Shown: positions 13,556 to 19,458 of the stretch, piece by piece
Position numbering within the stretch: the stretch's first letter is position 1
How the letters are laid out: the number at the start of each line of letters is the position of its first letter
NCBI GenBank assembly: GCA_030594585.1
Contig: JAUVEX010000007.1
Span: 1-19,458 of the forward strand
Length of the DNA: 19,458 nucleotides
Source: an archaeon
Lineage (GTDB): Archaea > EX4484-52 > B79-G9
Direction of reading: 5' to 3'
The notes under the pieces: generated by a model
Told to the model about the DNA's origin: nothing
Seen by the model: the letters and a program-made list of their open reading frames with translations, nothing else
Databases searched by the model: none
Program-made: the position numbers and the translations under genes

Positions 13556-14470
13556 ATGGCGTTTATTATGTTAAAAAAAGATAGTTATTTCGCATACTTT
13601 TTGCTTTTCATAAGCTACGCCATATTCGGTATATATCACCCCGTTCAAAAACAGGGATTAGATTCCGGTTATACGCCAATAGAATTTGCAGCCGCATCTA
13701 TGTTTTTTGCAAGTATTCTTTTAATGCCCTTTGCTTTTAGGGAATATAAAAAACACAAATTAAAAATCAACAAAAAAGTTATTTATGAATTTTTATTGTT
13801 GGGTTTTTTGGCAACAGTTTTGGCGCCTTTGTTAAAACTTTATGGCCTTTTTTTAACCTCTGCAAATAATGTTGCATTGATAACAGCAACAAGCGGTATA
13901 TTTATAACTATCATTGCATATTTATTGTTTAAAGAAAAAATGCCGAATTATTTCCCCCCGGTTATAATCTTTATGTCTTGGGGTATTTTTTTGTTTAAAA
14001 CACCGTCATTTAATAATTTTTCATCATTTGGCATTGGCGATTTATGCGTATTTTCTTTTGTTATTGTAATTTCATTATCAACAAATTTAGCTAAAAAATA
14101 CATGATTAAATTTCCGTCAATACTTATATCATCCGCAAGACTTCTTTTTGGATTACCGTTATTGTTTTTACTTTATTTTCTTTTCTTTGAATTTAACATA
14201 ACTCGTTTGTTTTCGTTTTGGCCAATTCTTGCCGGGTTTCTTTTTGTTTTACGCGTTTCAACATATTATCATGCATTAAAAATAATAAATATAAAAGAAG
14301 TAGCGCTTTTTGCAATTGTGTCGCCAATAATAACCTTTGCTTATTCTTTTTTACTCTTTGGAGAAACATTAAATTTGATTCAGATTGTAGGGGTTTTAAT
14401 AGTTTTTTTGGGGATATACATTCATGTAGTTATGAAGTCTAAGACTAAAAAAAATAATTTAGACATATAA
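13556..14470 (+). CDS. EamA / drug-metabolite transporter family permease, second copy
   Basis: About 304 residues with ten predicted membrane segments in the same two-repeat layout as the gene before it (FISYAIFGIYHPVQKQGLDSG at the start, VALFAIVSPIITFAYSFLLFGE near the end). Identity to the first copy looks low, so they are old paralogs, not a recent duplication. Tandem EamA genes can each work alone or as partners; the sequence does not decide. Start codon uncertain: ATG 13556 or ATG 13568, with no clear ribosome binding site; TTG 13553 is less likely. The gene ends at the base before the promoter motif of the next gene. Confidence 0.88.
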   Translation: MAFIMLKKDSYFAYFLLFISYAIFGIYHPVQKQGLDSGYTPIEFAAASMFFASILLMPFAFREYKKHKLKINKKVIYEFLLLGFLATVLAPLLKLYGLFLTSANNVALITATSGIFITIIAYLLFKEKMPNYFPPVIIFMSWGIFLFKTPSFNNFSSFGIGDLCVFSFVIVISLSTNLAKKYMIKFPSILISSARLLFGLPLLFLLYFLFFEFNITRLFSFWPILAGFLFVLRVSTYYHALKIINIKEVALFAIVSPIITFAYSFLLFGETLNLIQIVGVLIVFLGIYIHVVMKSKTKKNNLDI

Positions 14471-14483
14471 CCAAAGATTTATA
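14471..14483 (+). promoter_or_regulatory. Promoter of unknown protein A (13-base motif)
   Basis: CCAAAGATTTATA includes a purine-rich BRE-like AAAGA and a TATA TTTATA, 38 bases from motif start to ATG 14509. The identical 13 bases occur at 15566-15578 at the identical distance from the next unknown gene. Confidence 0.6.
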
Positions 14484-14508
14484 TCTGTGTAATGATAAAA
14501 ATGATTCA

Positions 14509-15138
14509 ATGTCTTCAAATATTGATTTGTTTGTAAATACATATGTGGGCGAAAAACTTACTTCTTTGCAATTGGATATGCCCGTTGCTAAAAAAAATTA
14601 TGGCTGGGCACATGAACAGGTTACGGATAGTTTAGTAGTAGATATAAAACATATTAAAGATTATTTTCAACAAGTTCGTGATTGGGTGCGTGATGAATCT
14701 CAAGACAATAAAGAGCGTTTAAGAGTATGGTATAATGTAATCCTGTATGGTAATAAAGAATGGGAGTATGTTGTATTCAAAAATATTTATGATAAACTAG
14801 AGAATATTGATTTGCTTCCTGGTTTTTTGATAGAAGACATAAAAGACATGTGTCCCGAATTAGTAGAACCCTATAAAGAAATATTAACTGAAGAACAGAT
14901 AAACACGGCATTTTTAGATTTTTATATTGCTCAGTTGGATGATGCCGTATTTGGTTATGTGTTTGGTGACCAAGGATCTTTGATAGACATAGTTAAAAAT
15001 AAACCATTTGATGATGCGATGAATCCCATAAAAACACTTCTAGAACTTGTCAATTCCGATCAATTAAAACAACATGAATTTTATGAAGAATTAAAAAGGC
15101 ATTTTGAAATTCAAGAATATTTTAGTCAAACTAATTAA
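14509..15138 (+). CDS. Acidic helical protein A, unknown family
   Basis: A 209-residue soluble acidic protein with no membrane segment, no cysteine pairs and no motif I recognise. It is rich in Asp, Glu, Leu and Tyr and predicted mainly helical. The C-terminal half (about residues 105-200, from FLIEDIKDM to ELKRHF) aligns with little gapping to the C-terminal half of protein B at 15604-16200: for example NPIKTLLELV...HEFYEELKRHF against EPLSQLVTAV...HLIYESIEQYL, and INTAFLDFY against ITNAIFSAY. The N-terminal halves do not align by eye. Its ATG is 31 bases after its TATA box. The stop codon abuts that of the convergent cupin gene. Function unknown. Confidence 0.75.
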   Translation: MSSNIDLFVNTYVGEKLTSLQLDMPVAKKNYGWAHEQVTDSLVVDIKHIKDYFQQVRDWVRDESQDNKERLRVWYNVILYGNKEWEYVVFKNIYDKLENIDLLPGFLIEDIKDMCPELVEPYKEILTEEQINTAFLDFYIAQLDDAVFGYVFGDQGSLIDIVKNKPFDDAMNPIKTLLELVNSDQLKQHEFYEELKRHFEIQEYFSQTN

Positions 15139-15489
15139 TTACATCTTGTTTTGTGTTCTTATATTTTCTATAATATCCCGTATATCCCCGCTTGCCTTCC
15201 AGAAAGTGATTGACGGTTTATCCGTTGGATTGGAATGTATATGAAACTTGCCCGCAGGAATATCTATTGAATCTCCCTTGTTCATGGTAACATCTGTTAC
15301 TGTGCCGTCATCCTCAAACATCTTCATCACACATGTCCCTTCAATCTGAAAAAGAGATTCAAGGCAAGGTCTGTTGTGCTTTGAAAGCTCTTGTCCTGAC
15401 TCAAGCTCTAAAGTCCCGACACTCAAATTCTCATCAGAAAATGCAATCATGATTTTCCCTTGAGGAATTATGTAGTTTTCGAAGTTCAT
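15139..15489 (-). CDS. Small single-domain cupin protein
   Basis: 116 residues, a single cupin beta-barrel. Motif 1 is G-x5-H (GQELSKHNRPCLESLFQIEG) with Glu present, but the second metal His of the usual HxH is replaced by Arg (HNR). Motif 2 is PAGKFHIHSNP with His. Metal binding is therefore possible but not certain; the ligand set may be His, Glu, His or the fold may act as a binding protein. Reaction unknown. ATG 15489 lies 26 bases after a TATA box AAATTTAAAC (15520-15511), so it is leaderless. It is convergent with protein A and divergent from protein B. Confidence 0.8.
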   Translation of the reverse strand: MNFENYIIPQGKIMIAFSDENLSVGTLELESGQELSKHNRPCLESLFQIEGTCVMKMFEDDGTVTDVTMNKGDSIDIPAGKFHIHSNPTDKPSITFWKASGDIRDIIENIRTQNKM

Positions 15490-15510
15490 GATTATGACAT
15501 ATGCCTGTAG

Positions 15511-15520
15511 GTTTAAATTT
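15511..15520 (-). promoter_or_regulatory. TATA box of the small cupin gene
   Basis: AAATTTAAAC on the minus strand, centred about 26 bases before the ATG at 15489. Confidence 0.5.
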
Positions 15521-15565
15521 GTTTTTGGTTTTTATTCCTATGTTTATTGTGTGGTGGTTACAGAC

Positions 15566-15578
15566 CCAAAGATTTATA
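15566..15578 (+). promoter_or_regulatory. Promoter of unknown protein B (13-base motif)
   Basis: CCAAAGATTTATA, identical in sequence and in distance to ATG (38 bases) to the element upstream of protein A. Confidence 0.6.
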
Positions 15579-15603
15579 AATATTTATACTGCACCATATC
15601 AGC

Positions 15604-16200
15604 ATGAATGACTCAATCGGCAAAAACCAAAAGACAATTGCAGAATATTTAGAAACTAAAGAAAATAGTATTCCTAATCCTTATATGCTAGTTTCAAGTA
15701 TTGAATTCTCACAGAATGCCCAACCAGTTACGGGTTTTATGGGCGTTTATAGAGATGTGCCGCAAACAGGCTTTCTAATAAGCGAAGATGAGTTTGACTC
15801 ATATACCGATGAATTTAACCAAATACAAAATGCGTTGGGTTATATTGCGGTAGAGAACAACCTTGTTGATGATATTACTAAACTAATAGAGCATGATTCA
15901 TATTTGCAGTCTTTTTGCGAAGCGAAAGATAAAGAAGAGATTACAAACGCTATTTTCTCCGCTTATTCGGATTTGGTTCATGAATTAAGGAAAAAATATG
16001 CTGTATCAAGAATGTGTGATATTTTTCCTGAATTTGCATTTGAATCCTCAATAGAACCGTTATCACAACTCGTAACTGCAGTTGAAGAAGAAGACATAAC
16101 AAAACATCTTATATATGAATCAATTGAACAGTATCTTTTAGGCAAAAAACCAATTCATTATCTTTTTAAACTTCACCAAATCGAGGTTCTTAATACTTAA
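15604..16200 (+). CDS. Acidic helical protein B, unknown family, likely paralog of protein A
   Basis: A 198-residue soluble acidic protein, unrecognised. The N-terminal half contains a hydrophobic/aromatic region with possible strands (VTGFMGVYRDVPQTGFLI). From about residue 87 the protein is helical and aligns with the C-terminal half of protein A at similar spacing over ~93 residues. Identity is low (about six identities in the best 28-residue block), so homology is suggested, not proven. It has the same promoter motif and spacing as protein A. The stop codon overlaps that of the convergent leuS gene (16197-16200). No signal peptide or membrane segment. Confidence 0.75.
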   Translation: MNDSIGKNQKTIAEYLETKENSIPNPYMLVSSIEFSQNAQPVTGFMGVYRDVPQTGFLISEDEFDSYTDEFNQIQNALGYIAVENNLVDDITKLIEHDSYLQSFCEAKDKEEITNAIFSAYSDLVHELRKKYAVSRMCDIFPEFAFESSIEPLSQLVTAVEEEDITKHLIYESIEQYLLGKKPIHYLFKLHQIEVLNT

Positions 16201-18878
16201 AATATCTCAATTCCCGGCTTTCCGGGAACTGCTTTTTTCGCTTTATCACTCTTTGAGTTGTCAGCAAAAACAGCTTCAACAACGCATCCGAATTCTTCCT
16301 TTAGAATATCTATTGAATTGGTGAATGCCAAAAGCTCTTCTTTTGGTGCCAAAACATCATAAAGAATAGGAGTCTTCATCAATTGCTGTGCGTATTTTGA
16401 TGCCTCGCCTCCGCGCTTTTTCATATCAGAATCTTTCATGACTTCAGCAATCAAATTCTTCGGTTTTTTCTGAGCCAGTAAGTATATCTTGTGCTTCCAT
16501 GCAGGTGCAACATAAATCATTATCTTTTTTGTATCTTTTGACAGTAGTTTTGTTATCTCGCGAATATCCTCTGCTGTCTTTTTTGCAAGTTCGTCCATTT
16601 TTTCTGCTTTTTTGTCAATGAACTTTTCATCACAAACAGGCCATCTTTCAACAGATGCGCGTGTCTTAAAACCAAGCATCGCCCACATTTCTTCACACAC
16701 ATGCGGTGCGAAAGGGGACAAAAGAATTACGGTATTTTTAACAGCAATTGTAAGCACTTTTTTATCATCAGATGTTTTTACACTTTTCGCATACTTGATA
16801 ATATCTCCAACAAGCGCCATAATTGAGCCAATAGCAAAACTGAACCTGAACTTTTCAATATCTTCTGTTGTTGTCTTTATGGTTTTATGCATTAGAGAGA
16901 GCAATTGCTTTGATTTCATATCAAGCGTTTTTATGTCAAAATCACTCGAGACGAAACTGCCTTTATTATCCTTTACAAAATTATGGAATTTTGTCAAAAA
17001 CCTGTTTGAAGCAGCAACTCCTGTATCTGACCACTCAAGTTCTTTTTCAGGAAGCGCTGAAAAAAGCATAAACATTCTTGCAGTGTCCGCCCCAAATTTA
17101 TCAATTATAACTCCGGGATCCACTACATTTCCAACAGATTTTGACATCTTTGTCCCGCCCTTTAAGACCATTCCCTGGGCCAAAAGGCGGCTGAAAGGCT
17201 CATCAATATCAACAAGCCCTAAATCCCGAAGCGCTTTTGTGAAAAAACGGGCATACAAAAGATGAAGGATGGCATGCTCAATACCGCCAATATACTGGTC
17301 AACAGGCATGAAATATGATGCATCTTTCTTGTCAAAAGGAAGTGTATTACATTTGGGTGATGTAAATCTCAAGAAATACCATGACGAGTCTACAAATGTA
17401 TCCATTGTGTCGGTCTCCCTTTTTGCGGTGCCGCCGCATTTAGGGCACTTGGTGTTCACAAAATCCGAAACACTTTCAAGCGGATTTCCATGTCCTGTGA
17501 ATTTTGCGCTTTTAGGAAGTACAATCGGAAGCTCTTTTTCTTTGACAGGAACAGTCCCGCATTTTTCGCACAACACAAAAGGAATCGGCGTTCCCCAATA
17601 CCTCTGCCTTGATATCAGCCAGTCCCTGATTTTGAAATTAATTGTTCTTTTGCCGTATTTTTTCTTTTCAAGAAAATCCATTATTTTTTCTTTTGCTTTA
17701 TCGTTTTCAAGACCGTCAAAATCACCCGAATTTACAAGAACTCCGGGCTCAATATAGGCATTTTTCATTTTTTTTGAATCAAGATTTTCTTTTTTTGGCG
17801 CAATTACAACATTAATTGGAAGCTTGTATTTCTTTGCGAACTCAAAATCCCTTTGGTCATGTGCCGGAACCGCCATAACAGCACCGGTGCCGTATTCCAT
17901 GAGCGCATAATCCGCAATATATATCGGACATACATCATCAGTAACAGGATTTGTGAAATATTTTCCGATAAATATGCCGTTTTTCTCTTTACCCTTAGCA
18001 GTCCGTTCAATTGATGGTGTTTTTCGCATTTTTTCAACAAAAGAAACAACCTTTTTTTCGTATTTTGTTCCTTTGACAAGTTCAATTACTTTTGGATGTT
18101 CTGGCGCCATCACAAGATATGTTATTCCAAAAACAGTGTCAGGTCTTGTTGTAAATGTAGAGATTGTTTCGTGAGAATCATTCACTTTAAAGAACATTTC
18201 AACACCCGTGCTTTTTCCAATCCAGTTTTTCTGCATGGTGCGCACTTTCTCAGGCCACTGGTCAAGCTTTTCAATATCGGAAAGAAGCTCATCCGCATAA
18301 TCTGTGATTTTCAGGAACCACTGGGCAAGGTCTTTTTTGACAACGCCTGTTTTGCATCTCCAGCATTTTCCTTCCTCAACCTGTTCATTTGCAAGCACAG
18401 TTTCGCATTTAGGGCACCAGTTTATCGGCGCCTCTTTTTTATACACAAGACCCTTTTCAAAAAGCTTGATAAAAATCCATTGGTTCCACTTATAGTATTC
18501 GGGAGTGCTCGTAGCAATTTCTCGCGACCAGTCATAAGAAAAACCCATTGCCTTTTGCTGTTCTTTCATCATCTTGATGCATTTGGCCGTCCACACAGCA
18601 GGTTTCGCGTTGTTCTTTATAGCGGCGTTTTCAGCAGGAAGCCCAAAAGCGTCATAGCCCATAGGATAGAGCACATTAAACCCCTGCATTCTTTTGTAGC
18701 GGGCAATTGCATCACCAATAGAATAGTTTCGTACATGCCCCATATGGAGTTTTCCTGAAGGGTATGGAAACATCTCAAGGACATAGTATTTTTTCTTTTT
18801 TGTATCCTTTTTTGTATCAAACAGTTTTTCTTTTTCCCATGCGTTCTGCCATTTTGAATCAATGTCTTTGAAGTTCAT
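16197..18878 (-). CDS. leuS: Leucyl-tRNA synthetase, bacterial-type body with archaeal-like C-terminus
   Basis: An 893-residue enzyme that charges tRNA-Leu. The catalytic Rossmann fold carries the HIGH motif as HMGH (45-48, in FPYPSGKLHMGHVRNY) and KMSKS (577-581). The zinc module has CPKC and CWRC (155-175). The CP1 editing domain (about 225-415) has TTRPDT (243-248) and the editing Asp in AHDQRDFEFA. A second CxxC pair (437-481) lies before the WYFLRF region. The order and motif wording are bacterial-type, and there is no leucine-specific insert before KMSKS. After the anticodon-binding domain (LLSPFAPHVCEEMW), residues ~765-893 do not look like the short bacterial end but like the archaeal C-terminal domain (IYVAPAWKHKIY, AEVMKDSDMKKRG, KAVPGKPGIEIF). 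It is leaderless from the TATA box at 18901-18910. Confidence 0.95.
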   Translation of the reverse strand: MNFKDIDSKWQNAWEKEKLFDTKKDTKKKKYYVLEMFPYPSGKLHMGHVRNYSIGDAIARYKRMQGFNVLYPMGYDAFGLPAENAAIKNNAKPAVWTAKCIKMMKEQQKAMGFSYDWSREIATSTPEYYKWNQWIFIKLFEKGLVYKKEAPINWCPKCETVLANEQVEEGKCWRCKTGVVKKDLAQWFLKITDYADELLSDIEKLDQWPEKVRTMQKNWIGKSTGVEMFFKVNDSHETISTFTTRPDTVFGITYLVMAPEHPKVIELVKGTKYEKKVVSFVEKMRKTPSIERTAKGKEKNGIFIGKYFTNPVTDDVCPIYIADYALMEYGTGAVMAVPAHDQRDFEFAKKYKLPINVVIAPKKENLDSKKMKNAYIEPGVLVNSGDFDGLENDKAKEKIMDFLEKKKYGKRTINFKIRDWLISRQRYWGTPIPFVLCEKCGTVPVKEKELPIVLPKSAKFTGHGNPLESVSDFVNTKCPKCGGTAKRETDTMDTFVDSSWYFLRFTSPKCNTLPFDKKDASYFMPVDQYIGGIEHAILHLLYARFFTKALRDLGLVDIDEPFSRLLAQGMVLKGGTKMSKSVGNVVDPGVIIDKFGADTARMFMLFSALPEKELEWSDTGVAASNRFLTKFHNFVKDNKGSFVSSDFDIKTLDMKSKQLLSLMHKTIKTTTEDIEKFRFSFAIGSIMALVGDIIKYAKSVKTSDDKKVLTIAVKNTVILLSPFAPHVCEEMWAMLGFKTRASVERWPVCDEKFIDKKAEKMDELAKKTAEDIREITKLLSKDTKKIMIYVAPAWKHKIYLLAQKKPKNLIAEVMKDSDMKKRGGEASKYAQQLMKTPILYDVLAPKEELLAFTNSIDILKEEFGCVVEAVFADNSKSDKAKKAVPGKPGIEIF

Positions 18879-18900
18879 ATAATTCGCCTATAATATACAG

Positions 18901-18910
18901 CTATATACGC
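18901..18910 (-). promoter_or_regulatory. TATA box of leuS
   Basis: GCGTATATAG on the minus strand, centred about 27 bases before the ATG at 18878. It starts right after the stop codon of the upstream small ORF. Confidence 0.5.
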
Positions 18911-18919
18911 CAACAAGTT

Positions 18920-19039
18920 TTATAATTGTTTTTTCTCCCGGTATATATCTATAGGCCTTTTAGGCGGACCGGTTTCATGAATTACATATCCGCTGCAAAC
19001 CCTAAGCACATTTTTTTCATTATTATATATTTCTTCCAC
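18920..19039 (-). CDS. Small ORF (39 residues), unknown
   Basis: Starts at GTG 19039, six bases after GGTG (19049-19046); an earlier GTG at 19048 would add three residues. The peptide begins MEEIYNNEKNVLRVCSGY and ends with a Pro/Lys-rich part (HETGPPKRPIDIYREKKQL). The composition is protein-like (hydrophobic strand, then Pro-Lys turn), not random AT-rich translation. It ends 10 bases before the leuS TATA box and reads in the same direction as leuS. I do not recognise it. Confidence 0.5.
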   Translation of the reverse strand: MEEIYNNEKNVLRVCSGYVIHETGPPKRPIDIYREKKQL

Positions 19040-19092
19040 ATTACGCACCGTATTAAATCATTTTTTACACTGAAAAGAAAAAATCAAAATAA

Positions 19093-19218
19093 TTGAAAAA
19101 CAAAATCATCTCTCTCGCCCGCAATTTCAGTTCACTTGGTTTTGGAAATCACGAGCGCGTATCTAGACTAGAAGCACGAGTACAAGAAAAAGAAGAAAAG
19201 ACACATCCGCAAAGCTAG
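19093..19218 (+). CDS. Small ORF (41 residues), weakly supported
   Basis: Starts with TTG directly after an in-frame stop; no ATG and no ribosome binding site. The peptide (MKNKIISLARNFSSLGFG, then a charged helix ERVSRLEARVQEKEEK) looks like a small amphipathic or coiled-coil protein. A TATA-like GTATTAAAT at ~19050 lies about 40 bases upstream, too far for a leaderless start. Either a real small gene or a chance frame. Confidence 0.3.
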   Translation: MKNKIISLARNFSSLGFGNHERVSRLEARVQEKEEKTHPQS

Positions 19219-19458
19219 TTTGGTTCGTTTCAGTTTCCAATGCGAATGTTTGTTGGTTCATTTTTTAACACAATAAGAACATTATGGCCTATATGGTGCG
19301 TCATTACCCAAATAACGGCAACAGTTCGGACCTGGTTGATTTAGAGTGTGTGGTCTGTTGCGGTCACCAATTTTTTCAAGATTAAGCCCTATTGTTGTTA
19401 ACGGGTATATATTCATATCAAATCTCCTCCATATTTAATTCTAAACATAAATTATCTT
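19219..19458. other. Right-edge region: AT-rich spacer around the 44-residue ORF
   Basis: Apart from the 44-residue ORF, I see only AT-rich sequence: a T run (19260-19267) that could end plus-strand transcripts, and TATA-like AATTTATG near 19447-19454 on the minus strand that may be the promoter for the small ORF. No tRNA, repeat array or long ORF. Confidence 0.4.
19282..19416 (-). CDS. Small ORF (44 residues) with a strong ribosome binding site
   Basis: ATG 19416 is preceded by GGAGGAGATT (19430-19421), an almost full match to the 16S 3' end. The peptide starts MNIYPLTTIGLNLEKIGDRN, continues with RPHTLNQPGPNCCRYLG and ends NDAPYRP. It is Pro/Asn/Arg-rich in its second half with an adjacent Cys-Cys pair and has no membrane segment. 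I do not recognise it; a short structural, regulatory or toxin/precursor peptide are all possible. An antisense 33-residue frame (19284-19385) exists but has no ribosome binding site. Confidence 0.6.
   Translation of the reverse strand: MNIYPLTTIGLNLEKIGDRNRPHTLNQPGPNCCRYLGNDAPYRP

Noticed and set aside
18096..18758. 220-codon plus-strand ORF opposite leuS
   Set aside because: Antisense shadow; the minus strand carries all LeuRS motifs in one frame.
19284..19385. 33-codon plus-strand ORF with CVVCCGH
   Set aside because: It is antisense to the 44-residue ORF, which has a near-perfect ribosome binding site; this one has none and a poorly spaced TATA-like sequence.
1..19458. CRISPR arrays, insertion sequences, rRNA genes, integrase or attachment sites
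   Set aside because: I looked for repeated spaced units, terminal inverted repeats, transposase or integrase motifs and rRNA signatures on both strands and saw none. The nuclease gene lies next to a tRNA gene, but no direct repeat of the tRNA 3' end was found that would mark an integrated element.

Overview
The window is archaeal. It carries a stalk ribosomal-protein operon of archaeal type (SecE, Spt5, L11, L1, P0/L10, P1/L12, the last two ending in the archaeal stalk tail GLGALFG), a cupin-type phosphoglucose isomerase, an archaeal long-type FKBP, and TATA boxes about 25 bases upstream of ATG codons (leaderless transcripts), mixed with GGTG or GGAG ribosome binding sites inside operons. Base composition is AT-rich and genes are tightly packed. 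A small-genome archaeon, perhaps of the DPANN group, is my best guess, but lineage cannot be fixed from this window. The rubrerythrin and superoxide reductase pair suggests an anaerobe that meets oxygen.

Left part (1-4570): a multi-pass membrane protein, tRNA-Gln(CTG) on the minus strand, an ATP-cone plus Mrr-like nuclease protein followed by a cysteine-bearing membrane-anchored protein, then a divergent pair of an FAD-dependent phytoene-desaturase-like oxidoreductase (with no normal start codon) and a sterol/tocopherol-type methyltransferase.

Centre (4570-10530): a histone-H1-like Lys/Ala/Pro/Arg protein, then the minus-strand information block reading ftsZ, secE, spt5, rpl11, rpl1, rplP0, rpl12, closed by a 10-bp perfect hairpin. 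L11 has an unusual charged tail. An FKBP-type prolyl isomerase lies upstream of ftsZ.

Right part (10530-19458): a small helical protein, cupin phosphoglucose isomerase, desulfoferrodoxin and rubrerythrin (overlapping by 4 bases), two tandem EamA transporters, two small acidic proteins of unknown family that look like distant paralogs with the same 13-base promoter at the same distance, a small cupin, and a leucyl-tRNA synthetase whose body is bacterial-type but whose last ~125 residues look archaeal-type. The last 580 bases hold no long gene but contain two or three plausible small ORFs, one with a strong ribosome binding site.

The items I would follow first are the chimeric LeuRS, the paired unknown proteins, the ATP-cone nuclease, the small-ORF cluster at the right edge and the missing start codon of the FAD enzyme.
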